This document shows, piece after piece, positions 36,034-43,734 of a stretch of DNA of 64,000 bases. The notes below the pieces were generated by a model. It saw nothing but the letters and a program-made list of their open reading frames with translations, had not been told where the DNA came from and did not search any database. The stretch's first letter is position 1, and each line of letters begins with the position of its first letter. The stretch comes from SAR86 cluster bacterium AG-447-A08 (GTDB lineage: Bacteria; Pseudomonadota; Gammaproteobacteria; Magnimaribacterales; Magnimaribacteraceae), in assembly GCA_003212335.1 (NCBI GenBank), contig QCQA01000002.1, forward strand, positions 62,001-126,000, in the 5' to 3' direction. A program made the position numbers and the translations under genes.

Positions 36034-36234
36034 ATGAGCGAAAAGAGTGATAAAAGGTTAAATGAACTAGAAGCAAAATATTCATTTCAAGAGGATTCTA
36101 TAGAGCGATTAAGTGATGAGGTCAGAAAACAACAACAAGAAATATTACTTTTAAAAGAGGAATTAAAGTTTTTGAAAGAAAATCACAAAAATGATTTTCA
36201 TGATAATAAAGACGAAAAGCCACCTCACTATTAA
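36034..36234 (+). CDS. slyX: SlyX family protein
   Basis: A 66-residue coiled-coil protein: heptads run from LNELEAKYSFQEDSIERLSD through LLKEELKFLKEN, and it ends in the SlyX-typical PPHY. Length matches the family (about 70). Its function is unknown. It is probably cotranscribed with queF and is the last gene before the tRNA-Ser promoter. Confidence 0.85.
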   Translation: MSEKSDKRLNELEAKYSFQEDSIERLSDEVRKQQQEILLLKEELKFLKENHKNDFHDNKDEKPPHY

Positions 36235-36275
36235 TACTGAGACTACTTTATTTAATAGATAAACAAAAAAAATAC

Positions 36276-36281
36276 TATAAT
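36276..36281 (+). promoter_or_regulatory. -10 element (TATAAT) of the tRNA-Ser gene
   Basis: A perfect TATAAT ends 16 bases before the tRNA. The -35 region is A/T-rich with no good match. The same perfect hexamer precedes the other two tRNAs of the window. Confidence 0.65.
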
Positions 36282-36297
36282 GCCGTCTCTAAAATTA

Positions 36298-36387
36298 GGA
36301 GAGATGGCAGAGTGGTCGAATGCGCACGCTTGGAAAGCGTGTAAGGTGTCAAAGCCTTCGAGGGTTCGAATCCCTCTCTCTCCGCCA
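36298..36387 (+). tRNA. tRNA-Ser (GGA anticodon)
   Basis: A 90-base class II tRNA with encoded CCA. The acceptor GGAGAGA pairs with TCTCTCC. The anticodon stem CACGC/GCGTG holds loop TTGGAAA with GGA at 36332-36334. A variable arm (GTAAGGTGTCAAAGCCTTC region) and the T-loop TTCGAAT are present. It reads UCC/UCU. A protein gene starts only 13 bases after the CCA. Confidence 0.97.
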
Positions 36388-36400
36388 GTTTAAAAAATAA

Positions 36401-37774
36401 ATGAATGCGAACATAGATTTAGGATGGGAAGAGTGGGTTAATCTTCCTGCCATTAACCTTCCTTATATAAAAGCAAAGGTAGATACAGGCGCTCAAACTT
36501 CTGTTCTTCATGCTAAACATATAGAAGTATTTAAAGTTAAAAATAAAAAGTTTGTAAGATTTGAAATATCTCCCTTACCTGAAAAACCGAATTTTACTAT
36601 ATCTTGTTCCGCACCTTTAACTGGTAGAAGAAAGGTAACTAGTTCTAATGGAGAATCTGAAAAAAGATATTTTATAAAGACAGATATAGAGATATCAGGA
36701 AATACCTGGCCCATTGAAATTTCATTAACTGATAGACATACGATGCAATATAGAATGCTTCTAGGCAGAAGTTCTATTGGTCCAGAAATGACCGTTTATC
36801 CTAATGAGAGTTTTTTGAATGGACAGCCACAAGTAAAAAATCCATATTCAACTAGAAAAAAAAGAATATTAAAGTCTCGAAGAGCCCTAAGAATTGCACT
36901 TCTCACTAGGGAGCCAAATAATTACACATCTAAAAGAATCGTAATTGCCGGACAACAAAGAGGTCATCAAGTTGAGCCAATAAATTCTACTAGATGTTAT
37001 TTGGATGTTGATACAGGAAATCCAGAAATCTATTATGATTCAAGTCCATTGCCCAAATATGACGTAGTCATTCCTAGAATTGGAGCTTCTATAACATCAT
37101 ATGGTTTAGCAGTTACTCGTCAGTTTGAATTAACAGGAGCATTGCCTCTTAACAATCCTCAGGCAATAGCAAATTCAAGAGATAAATTATTAGCACATCA
37201 ACTACTTGCCTCTGCAAATATAAATATGCCAGTTACAGGTTTTGCATCCTCCCCGAAGGATACAACAGGTGTAATTAATACAGTCGGAACAATGCCGTTA
37301 GTTATTAAGTTGCTGGAATCTTCTCAAGGAAAAGGTGTGATTCTAGCGGAGACAAAAAAAGCAGCAGAAACTGTAATTAATGCATTTAGAGGACTTCAAG
37401 CAAATTTTTTAGTACAAGAGTACATAGAAGAGTCAAAAGGTGAGGATCTCAGATGTTTAGTAATCGATGGAAAAGTTGTTGGATCTATTTTACGTTCAAA
37501 TAAAGAGAATGATTTTAGATCAAACCTTCACCAAGGCGGAGTAGCACAAAGTACTTCTATTACAGCTAAAGAAAGAGGCATAGCCATCAGAGCTGCTAAA
37601 GCTATTGGATTGTCTGTTGCTGGTGTTGATATACTAAGAAGTAATAGAGGTCCGCTAGTTCTTGAAGTTAATAGTTCGCCCGGGATACAAGGAATAGAAA
37701 GGACATTAGAGATGGATATTGCCGGTCAAATTATTTCTTTTTGCGAAAAGAAACTAGGAATTTTGCCAAATTAA
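36401..37774 (+). CDS. RimB-like retropepsin domain fused to RimK-type ATP-grasp ligase
   Basis: A 457-residue two-domain protein. Residues 1-145 are an ATP-dependent zinc protease/RimB domain: KVDTGAQTSVLHA at about 27-39 has the aspartic-protease DTGA core. LGRSSIGPEMTVYP ends it. Residues 160-457 are a RimK ligase: RIALLTREPNNYTSKR starts the pre-ATP-grasp fold, followed by VVIPRIGASITSYG, LLESSQGKGVILAE, EYIEESKGEDLRCLVIDG and LEVNSSPGIQGIERT, which supplies Mg/ATP ligands. RimK adds glutamates to ribosomal protein S6 and RimB modulates it, so one chain would both add and trim. The leader after tRNA-Ser is 13 bases with no ribosome-binding site. Confidence 0.9.
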   Translation: MNANIDLGWEEWVNLPAINLPYIKAKVDTGAQTSVLHAKHIEVFKVKNKKFVRFEISPLPEKPNFTISCSAPLTGRRKVTSSNGESEKRYFIKTDIEISGNTWPIEISLTDRHTMQYRMLLGRSSIGPEMTVYPNESFLNGQPQVKNPYSTRKKRILKSRRALRIALLTREPNNYTSKRIVIAGQQRGHQVEPINSTRCYLDVDTGNPEIYYDSSPLPKYDVVIPRIGASITSYGLAVTRQFELTGALPLNNPQAIANSRDKLLAHQLLASANINMPVTGFASSPKDTTGVINTVGTMPLVIKLLESSQGKGVILAETKKAAETVINAFRGLQANFLVQEYIEESKGEDLRCLVIDGKVVGSILRSNKENDFRSNLHQGGVAQSTSITAKERGIAIRAAKAIGLSVAGVDILRSNRGPLVLEVNSSPGIQGIERTLEMDIAGQIISFCEKKLGILPN

Positions 37775-37786
37775 AGGAGACTAAAT

Positions 37787-38647
37787 ATGAATAATTTAAA
37801 AAATAAAACTTTATTTGTTTCAGGTGCAAGCAGAGGAATAGGGCTTGCTATTGCCAAACGAGCTGCTCAAGATGGAGCTAATATAATTTTAGCAGCTAAA
37901 ACTGCTGAGCCTCATCCCAAGTTACCAGGAACAATCTATACTGCTGCAGAGGAGATAGAAGAAGCGGGAGGTCATGCATTACCAGTCATATGTGACATTC
38001 GAGATGAAGAAAATGTAAGAAAAGCAGTTAATGAAGGCCTTGAAAAATTTGGTGGGATTGATATTTGTGTCAATAATGCTTCTGCAATTCAGCTTACGGG
38101 AACATTACATACAGATATGAAAAGATATGATCTCATGAATCAGATTAATGCAAGAGGAACTTTTCTTGTGAGTAAGGTTTGTCTTCCTCATCTACTCAAT
38201 TCCGATAATCCACACATTTTAAATCTTTCTCCACCGTTAGATATGGATCCAAAGTGGTTTGGTCCGCATGTTGCTTACACCATGGCTAAATTTGGTATGA
38301 GCCTCTGTGTTTTAGGCATGGCTGAAGAATTTAAAGAAGAAGGCGTAGCTGTAAATGCTCTATGGCCGAGAACAGCTGTAGCTACAGCTGCAATTAAAAA
38401 TGCTTTGGGAGGAGACAGTGTAATGAATATTTCAAGATCTCCTGAAATAATGGCCGATGCTGCTTATGTGATACTGACCAAAAATTCTAGAGAATTTACA
38501 GGTAATTTCTGTATTGATGACAATCTTCTTGCAGAAAATGGAACTACAGACTTTTCTAAATATGCTGAAGTGCCTTTTTCAGAATTGGCTCCAGATTTCT
38601 TTGTTCCTGATGATATAGAACCTCCTGAAGCAGCAAAGAATAGTTAA
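37787..38647 (+). CDS. SDR oxidoreductase, HSDL2-like
   Basis: A 286-residue short-chain dehydrogenase. The cofactor motif SGASRGIG is near 13-20. AAKTAEPHPKLPGTIYTAAEEIE (in part) is the insert typical of hydroxysteroid-dehydrogenase-like protein 2, and the catalytic pair is in YTMAKFG. WPRTAVATAAIKN is also characteristic of that group. Its reaction is unknown; peroxisomal HSDL2 homologues act in lipid metabolism. AAAGGAG lies eight bases before the start and the stop overlaps the next ATG (TAATG). Confidence 0.87.
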   Translation: MNNLKNKTLFVSGASRGIGLAIAKRAAQDGANIILAAKTAEPHPKLPGTIYTAAEEIEEAGGHALPVICDIRDEENVRKAVNEGLEKFGGIDICVNNASAIQLTGTLHTDMKRYDLMNQINARGTFLVSKVCLPHLLNSDNPHILNLSPPLDMDPKWFGPHVAYTMAKFGMSLCVLGMAEEFKEEGVAVNALWPRTAVATAAIKNALGGDSVMNISRSPEIMADAAYVILTKNSREFTGNFCIDDNLLAENGTTDFSKYAEVPFSELAPDFFVPDDIEPPEAAKNS

Positions 38648-39117
38648 TGAAATTAGTATTCTTTTATTCTTCTATCTTAGTCTTTGCATCATCTTTGGTG
38701 GCAGAAGAAAAGAAGATTGAGGATTGCACGAAGATTCTCGATAACAATGATCGTTTATCATGCTTTGACAGTTTCTTTTTAACTGATAAAAAGCAAATTC
38801 TAGTAAATCAAGAAGATATCGAAATTTTTGAAGAGAAAATTGATGATGAAAAAAAGGGCAAAGAAAAACTCATAGTAAAAGTTCCATCATCCGTAATTCA
38901 AGAAAACCTTATCTTGAATGGTATTAAGCTTGCTGGAACAGACCTCATCTTTGAATTAAATGATAAGTCAATTTGGAGAACTATAGAAAATGTCAGAAAA
39001 AAGGATATTCCAACACCTGGCGATAAGGTTGAACTAGAGCCTGGAATTTTTGGATCTATGTTTTTAAAAATCAAAGGAACAAAAACAAAAATTAGAATTA
39101 AAAAAGTTAGAAAATGA
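38647..39117 (+). CDS. Exported protein of unknown function
   Basis: A 156-residue protein with a signal peptide (about 1-19, ending SSLVA) and a cysteine-pair motif CTKILDNNDRLSCFDSFF (27-44), seen in assorted small periplasmic proteins. The rest is lysine- and glutamate-rich, with beta-strand character towards the C-terminus. No function can be assigned. It overlaps the genes on both sides (TAATG before, ATGATGA after), so it is translationally coupled to the SDR and the SRPBCC protein. Confidence 0.75.
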   Translation: MKLVFFYSSILVFASSLVAEEKKIEDCTKILDNNDRLSCFDSFFLTDKKQILVNQEDIEIFEEKIDDEKKGKEKLIVKVPSSVIQENLILNGIKLAGTDLIFELNDKSIWRTIENVRKKDIPTPGDKVELEPGIFGSMFLKIKGTKTKIRIKKVRK

Positions 39118-39506
39118 TGACTAAAATTGAAGAAATAAAAGAATTTAAAGCCACCCCAGATGTATTGTGGAATATCATAAGTGATATTGGACGTAGTGAT
39201 TGGGTACCAGGTGTTGAAAGCATAGAAATTGATGGCAATAAAAGAATCTTTAAAATGGCCGGTATGGGTCGGCTTGTAGAAGAGATCATCGAATGCAATC
39301 ATGAGGAGATGGAATTGTCTTATTCAGCTATTGAGACAATGGCACCAATACAACATCATTTAGCTAAAATTAAGCTAACTTCTAATGAGCAGAATACAAT
39401 CTTTTCCTGGACAACTGAAATTGACCCCCCTGATTTTGCAGATGCCATAAGACAAGGTATGTTGGCATCTTTAAATGAATTGGAGAAGTTGCTAAAAAAC
39501 TCTTAA
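39114..39506 (+). CDS. SRPBCC (START/polyketide cyclase-like) protein
   Basis: A 130-residue helix-grip protein. It has the usual SRPBCC pattern: EFKATPDVLWNIISDIGRSDWVPGVESIEI at the start (in part) and a long C-terminal helix DAIRQGMLASLNELEKLLK. Such proteins bind small hydrophobic ligands. A start at 39114 or 39117 (ATGATG) cannot be told apart. It ends a three-gene run with overlapping junctions. Confidence 0.8.
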   Translation: MMTKIEEIKEFKATPDVLWNIISDIGRSDWVPGVESIEIDGNKRIFKMAGMGRLVEEIIECNHEEMELSYSAIETMAPIQHHLAKIKLTSNEQNTIFSWTTEIDPPDFADAIRQGMLASLNELEKLLKNS

Positions 39507-39575
39507 AAAACCTTTTTCTTACCTTTTTTTACTGTTAAGGTAAAAATTTATTACATAAATTACTGGGGAGGGTTT

Positions 39576-39743
39576 ATGTTGGTACTTAGCAGGAAAGCTG
39601 AAGAGTCAATGTACATTGGCGATGACATCAAGATAACCGTTCTTGATATAAGAGGAGGTCAAGTAAGAATTGGAATTACGGCCCCCCAAGAAGTCAAAAT
39701 ACATAGAGAAGAAGTTTATCAGCGCATAACTGATGAAAAGTAG
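39576..39743 (+). CDS. csrA: Carbon storage regulator CsrA
   Basis: A 55-residue protein, short but complete, starting [15 protein letters not shown] and carrying [19 protein letters not shown] (29-47), the RNA-binding core of CsrA. R44, part of the GGA-binding site, is kept. CsrA binds GGA motifs in mRNA leaders and changes translation and stability. The leader has an unusually strong GGGGAGGG six bases ahead of the ATG; it contains GGA and could allow autoregulation. tRNA-Arg(ACG) follows, as in other gammaproteobacteria, where csrA sits next to Ser/Arg tRNA genes. Confidence 0.95.
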   Translation: MLVLSRKAEESMYIGDDIKITVLDIRGGQVRIGITAPQEVKIHREEVYQRITDEK

Positions 39744-39772
39744 ATAGCCGAGGAAGTTATCAAATTAAGAGT

Positions 39773-39778
39773 TATAAT
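39773..39778 (+). promoter_or_regulatory. -10 element (TATAAT) of the tRNA-Arg gene
   Basis: A perfect TATAAT lies between the csrA stop codon and the tRNA, ending eight bases before the mature 5' end. No clear -35 is seen. The tRNA may also be made by readthrough from csrA. Confidence 0.6.
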
Positions 39779-39786
39779 CTCCAATA

Positions 39787-39863
39787 GGGGCTGTAGCTCA
39801 TTTGGATAGAGTGTCTGGCTACGAACTAGAAGGTAGCAGGTTCGAATCCTGCCAGCCCCGCCA
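39787..39863 (+). tRNA. tRNA-Arg (ACG anticodon)
   Basis: A 77-base tRNA with encoded CCA. The acceptor GGGGCTG pairs with CAGCCCC. The anticodon stem TCTGG/CTAGA has one G-T pair and loop CTACGAA, with ACG at 39821-39823. The T arm is GCAGG TTCGAAT CCTGC. The first anticodon base A is expected to be edited to inosine by TadA so that it reads CGU, CGC and CGA. Confidence 0.97.
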
Positions 39864-39890
39864 TATTGTTTATCAAAAAAAGGACTAATC

Positions 39891-40322
39891 ATGAGTGCAA
39901 TAGAAAAATGGCATGACATAATGAAAAGCGGCGGTTCAAACGCTATAGAAAAATTAGATAATCTCCTACATGATGACGTAGTTTTTTATTCACCTGTAGT
40001 ATTCACTCCCCAGAAAGGTAAAGATATTACAAAACTTTATCTTGCGGCAGCATCTGGTGTGTTCAGCACTGACAAGAAAACTCCAAATTCTGAAAAAAAA
40101 GAAAGTAAGTTCAAATACGTTAAAGAAGTTGTTACTGGAAATACAGCCTGTTTAGAATTTGAAACTGAAATGAATGGGATCTATGTAAATGGCATTGATT
40201 TAATTTCATGGGATGATGAGGATAAGATTACTGAATTTAAAGTTTTAATAAGACCACTTCAAGCAGTAAATACAATACATGAGATGATGGGAAAAATGCT
40301 TGATCAGTTGAAAACAAAATAA
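39891..40322 (+). CDS. NTF2-like / SnoaL-like protein
   Basis: A 143-residue cone-shaped alpha/beta fold protein. The long first helix IEKWHDIMKSGGSNAIEKLDNLLHDDVVFYSP (in part) is followed by sheet strands with VVTGNTACLEFETEMNGIYVNGIDLISWD, the usual nuclear-transport-factor-2-like pattern. Members are isomerases, dehydratases or ligand binders; no specific role is visible. AAAGGAC lies before the ATG, which is 27 bases after the tRNA-Arg CCA, so the two probably share a transcript. The Pcs gene starts two bases after its stop. Confidence 0.75.
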   Translation: MSAIEKWHDIMKSGGSNAIEKLDNLLHDDVVFYSPVVFTPQKGKDITKLYLAAASGVFSTDKKTPNSEKKESKFKYVKEVVTGNTACLEFETEMNGIYVNGIDLISWDDEDKITEFKVLIRPLQAVNTIHEMMGKMLDQLKTK

Positions 40323-40324
40323 AT

Positions 40325-41023
40325 TTGAAAGTTTTTTTATCCTATTTAATACATCTTTTTACAGTTAGCGGTGTTTTATTTGGCTTTCTAGCTCTTCTTG
40401 CCTCAATACAGAAAGACTTACCATTAGCATTCTTTTTCTTAGCACTAGCTTTATTTATTGATGGCATAGATGGCTCCTTGGCTAGGAAGGTAGATGTAAA
40501 GAAATATACCCCCCATATTAGTGGAGAAAATTTAGACAACATTATTGATTATCTGAATTATGTATTTGTTCCAGCCTTTGTCATTTACTGGTTAGACCTC
40601 GTTCCATCTGGAACAGAATTATTATCTGCACTGATAATATTAGTTGTATCCTGCTATACGTTTGCAAACAACAACATGAAAACATCGGATTTTTACTTTT
40701 CAGGTTTTCCAGCATTATGGAATGTAGTCATCCTCTATTTTTATATTTTGAACACCAATCCTCAACTTAATTTTATTGTGATATGTGTTTTATCAGTTCT
40801 CACGTTTATACCTATTAAGTATTCGCACCCCTTTAGAGTTCAACATTTGAGGAAGACCACATTATGTTTATTGATGGTATGGATTATCACCACAATAATA
40901 ACCCTCTACTTTAATTATTTGGATAGTTACATAACTAACACAGCATTTAATATCTGGGTATTTACTAACATATATTTCTTGTTCCTTACTATATTAAGAA
41001 CAATTCGAGGTCCTAATCAATAG
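40325..41023 (+). CDS. pcs: Phosphatidylcholine synthase (CDP-alcohol phosphotransferase family)
   Basis: A 232-residue inner-membrane enzyme with about eight helices. The CDP-alcohol signature appears as DGIDGSLARK then GENLDNIID (about 44-80), and YVFVPAFVIYWLDLVP follows, all in the arrangement of bacterial phosphatidylcholine synthases. Pcs joins choline to CDP-diacylglycerol. The start is TTG, two bases after the NTF2-like stop, and the gene overlaps the tail of the converging oxygenase gene by 11 bases. Choline must come from outside or from other genes, since no choline pathway is in view. Confidence 0.85.
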   Translation: MKVFLSYLIHLFTVSGVLFGFLALLASIQKDLPLAFFFLALALFIDGIDGSLARKVDVKKYTPHISGENLDNIIDYLNYVFVPAFVIYWLDLVPSGTELLSALIILVVSCYTFANNNMKTSDFYFSGFPALWNVVILYFYILNTNPQLNFIVICVLSVLTFIPIKYSHPFRVQHLRKTTLCLLMVWIITTIITLYFNYLDSYITNTAFNIWVFTNIYFLFLTILRTIRGPNQ

Positions 41024-42374
41024 GTCTATAGTGACAGAATATATTGGCGAAACTCTTTCCATTAAGAGGGTAGGGTCTTCCATGAAGCAGTCTTGCACTT
41101 TCATAAAAAATAACTTCTCCTGGGTCTAAGAAAATTTCATGTTTTCTATAAAAATGATCTTCTATCACTAAAGGCCAATCTTCATCTACATCTTTTGAGA
41201 TATTGATAATGGCACTGATAATATGAGTATTTTCTCTATCTCTGTGAGGTACTAATACAGCCCCTTCTTTATAGTCTCTTATGCCATAAACAAAAGTAGG
41301 TTCTAGGTTGCTTTGACTCCATTCTTCTAAAGGTTTTTTTAGAGAGCTATGAATGTCTTGTCTCAGATCATCGGTCAAATCCAGTAAAGAACTTGGTACT
41401 TCAGATATGTCAGATTGAATAAAACCACCAGCAACATACTCATCTGTGAACTTGTCTTTTTTTTCTTTATAAAAAGAATTTAATTTTTTAAATAATTTAT
41501 TATCGAGGTTACTTTTTTTAAAACCTTTTTTTGTGAATGTTTTTATGTGCTTATTTAATTCTTCCTTCTTTGCAATTCCTAAACTTGCTTGTCTAAACCA
41601 TTTTGTAATTATAGTTTTGTTTCCTCTAATCACAGGATGGGCCTTATGCATAGTACTCTCGTTAGGTGTTCCATCTTCATTTAGATTATTCCAAATAAGG
41701 GCTTTACCCTCCGATGGTGAAAATATTTTGTTTAAGTTAGGGAATTCTGTTGTGCCACCTTCTTTTACTTCATTCAAGTAAATCATGAACGTATAAGTTC
41801 TTTGTCCTCTTCCACCATCATGTTCAACTAATTGAGTGCCTTCAAAGTAATCTGTATGAGCTTTAAACTCCTGATTTTCTAAATAATGTTGTCCTTGGAG
41901 TGTTTCTCCATAAGAAGATTCAATTCCAATAAAGTTGCATATTCTTCTATCAATCTCTTGAAGGAAAGGAGTATTTTTATTTCCTAGATCACAAGTACTG
42001 CTAGTTCTATAGGTAGAATCATACTCTCCAGTAGAAGCTATAGTAGAGGGCCTTAATTCACTTTTAATTTCTTGAATCAGATATTCACATTCATCTTTAG
42101 ATAAGAAGTTTTCTATTTCATAGATTTCTGCAGGCACATCTGGGATATGCTTAGCAGATACTAAACTATTTGGAGAATATTCATTTTTTTCTTCTTTAAA
42201 TTTTTTGACTTCAGCTAAATCATTCCCAGATAGATCTAACCCTAGAGCAATTTTGGCTTGAGATGGATTAAACCCTTCCTTTAGAAGAGTATCTAACAGT
42301 TCATTTTTATCACAACCTCTTTGAATATTTTCAAATATCCAGTTTAACCACTCTTGGGTTAGGTCTTTTTGCAT
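41013..42374 (-). CDS. Protein with two tandem 2OG-Fe(II) oxygenase domains
   Basis: A 453-residue protein. Residues 1-60 may form a small helical UBA-like domain. Domain 1 (about 84-262) is prolyl-4-hydroxylase-like: NFLSKDECEYLIQEI at its start, iron ligands H173 and D175 (AHTDYF) and H246, and K253 for the oxoglutarate carboxylate in GNKTIITKWF. Domain 2 (about 310-453) has H377 and D379 (PHRDRE), H431 (LLHGRPY) and a C-terminal basic region with R450. Both sites look complete. Domain 1 may hydroxylate protein proline; domain 2's target is unknown. It is leftward and converges with pcs. Confidence 0.82.
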   Translation of the reverse strand: MQKDLTQEWLNWIFENIQRGCDKNELLDTLLKEGFNPSQAKIALGLDLSGNDLAEVKKFKEEKNEYSPNSLVSAKHIPDVPAEIYEIENFLSKDECEYLIQEIKSELRPSTIASTGEYDSTYRTSSTCDLGNKNTPFLQEIDRRICNFIGIESSYGETLQGQHYLENQEFKAHTDYFEGTQLVEHDGGRGQRTYTFMIYLNEVKEGGTTEFPNLNKIFSPSEGKALIWNNLNEDGTPNESTMHKAHPVIRGNKTIITKWFRQASLGIAKKEELNKHIKTFTKKGFKKSNLDNKLFKKLNSFYKEKKDKFTDEYVAGGFIQSDISEVPSSLLDLTDDLRQDIHSSLKKPLEEWSQSNLEPTFVYGIRDYKEGAVLVPHRDRENTHIISAIINISKDVDEDWPLVIEDHFYRKHEIFLDPGEVIFYESARLLHGRPYPLNGKSFANIFCHYRPID

Positions 42375-42377
42375 AAT

Positions 42378-43490
42378 TTAAGAGTCAGGCTTAATTAGAT
42401 ATTTTTCGCCTGTTGCTTGCTTTGTATATGAAAGAATATTTTGTTCTTCTAAAGCCTCGCTTAAGGAAATAACCTTAGAGTATGAGCTTTCAAATGTTGT
42501 ATCAATTTCATTGGCAACTCTTTGTCTGAGTTCACCAAATCTTTCTTGACCAATTCTCCCAATAAATGGAGTTAATAACCAACCACCCAGACCCCAAGAA
42601 AAACCAAAAGATCTTGTTAATGTAGTAGGATTTCTGTCCAGACCTCCATATATGTAGACTTGCTTATACTGATCAGAACCATACCTACTGTATTCAGTTG
42701 CAGTTTTGTTAGCGGCAATTTCCATTGCAGTTAATATTTGACTTGCAAGCTTTCCGCCACCAGTAGCATCAAAACCTAAAGTAGATCCAGTCTCGACAAG
42801 AGCATTGACCAGATCTTCCATAAAGGTATCTAAACTTGAATTACAAACATATTTTGCTCCTAGAGATTTTAATAATTCAACGTGCTCTTCTTTTCTTACT
42901 ATGTTTACTAGGGGGATATCTTCTTGAGCGCAAATCTTGACAAGCATCTGTCCAAGATTAGATGCAGCTGCTGTATGAACGAGTCCTGTGTGATCCTCCA
43001 ATCTCATTGTTTCAACCATACCTAGTGCAGTCAGAGGATTTACAAAACAAGATGCTGCTTGTTCAGGAGAAGTCCCTTCATTCATTTCAAGACAACTCAT
43101 TGCTGGTAAGCACCTATATTCGGAGTACATTGCCCCGCCTGCAACCCCAACAACCTTACCTATTAAATGCTCAGCTCCTTTACCGGCAGCTTCAACAATT
43201 CCTGCACCTTCATTGCCTACTGGTAGATTTTGATCAAACCTTGCTGCCACTGATCTAATAAGTCCTTCAGGCACTTGCATTTCTACCAAGGCACCATTTT
43301 CAATAACTTTAAGTGAAGATACATCAGCAGGCCCAACCAACAAACCCAAATCTGAAGGATTGATAGGAGTTGCTTGAACTTTAATTAATACTTCACCTTC
43401 TTTTGGTTCTGGAATTTCAACTTCATCAATAGATATACTTAGTTTCCCTTCTTTCGAAATATTAGACTTGATTTGTTTTGAAGTTGTCAT
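42378..43490 (-). CDS. Zinc-independent medium-chain dehydrogenase/reductase (quinone oxidoreductase type)
   Basis: A 370-residue MDR protein with VLIKVQATPINPSDLGLLVG (about 35-54), GNEGAGIVEAAGKGAEHLIG (95-114) and a Rossmann segment TAAASNLGQMLVKICAQEDIPLVNIVR (in part), with FDATGGG further on. The structural and catalytic zinc cysteines of alcohol dehydrogenases are absent, so it is an NADPH-dependent quinone or enone reductase. About 40 more residues than the family norm come from an N-terminal insert. It ends three bases before the double-oxygenase gene on the same strand. Confidence 0.85.
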   Translation of the reverse strand: MTTSKQIKSNISKEGKLSISIDEVEIPEPKEGEVLIKVQATPINPSDLGLLVGPADVSSLKVIENGALVEMQVPEGLIRSVAARFDQNLPVGNEGAGIVEAAGKGAEHLIGKVVGVAGGAMYSEYRCLPAMSCLEMNEGTSPEQAASCFVNPLTALGMVETMRLEDHTGLVHTAAASNLGQMLVKICAQEDIPLVNIVRKEEHVELLKSLGAKYVCNSSLDTFMEDLVNALVETGSTLGFDATGGGKLASQILTAMEIAANKTATEYSRYGSDQYKQVYIYGGLDRNPTTLTRSFGFSWGLGGWLLTPFIGRIGQERFGELRQRVANEIDTTFESSYSKVISLSEALEEQNILSYTKQATGEKYLIKPDS

Positions 43491-43621
43491 TTTTTCTCCC
43501 CTTATTAATTACAAGTCTAAGATTATAAGTCAGATACATTAGAAATTTTAAATTTCAGGTTAATTTGCCTTTATTTTTAATAAAAATAGAATTAAACCAA
43601 ACCTTACTTTATGGTTTTATG

Positions 43622-43627
43622 TATAAT
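43622..43627 (+). promoter_or_regulatory. -10 element (TATAAT) of the tRNA-Gly gene
   Basis: A perfect TATAAT ends 12 bases before the tRNA, in the 149-base gap between the divergent MDR gene and the tRNA. No convincing -35 is seen. The rest of the gap is AT-rich with no other structure noticed. Confidence 0.65.
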
Positions 43628-43639
43628 TCAACTCCCTTT

Positions 43640-43715
43640 GCGGGTATCGTATAATGGCTTATTACCTCAGCCTTCCAAGCTGATGATGCCGGTTCGATTC
43701 CGGCTACCCGCTCCA
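43640..43715 (+). tRNA. tRNA-Gly (UCC anticodon)
   Basis: A 76-base tRNA with encoded CCA. The acceptor GCGGGTA pairs with TACCCGC. The anticodon stem TCAGC/GCTGA holds loop CTTCCAA with TCC at 43674-43676. The T arm is GCCGG TTCGATT CCGGC. The discriminator is T. It reads GGA and GGG. Confidence 0.97.
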
Positions 43716-43734
43716 ATCAAATCAAGTTATCACT

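Noticed and set aside
38898-39302. Leftward ORFs across the exported protein and SRPBCC genes
   Set aside because: They cover two good rightward genes with conserved folds and overlapping starts; no independent support.
39519-39543. TTACCTT/AAGGTAA inverted repeat as a terminator of the preceding run
   Set aside because: No T tract follows on the + strand and the loop is long; it may be an operator or leader hairpin of csrA but support is thin.
36298-43715. tRNA genes as integration sites for a mobile element
   Set aside because: No integrase, no repeated tRNA 3' end and no foreign-looking gene block was seen near any of the three tRNAs.
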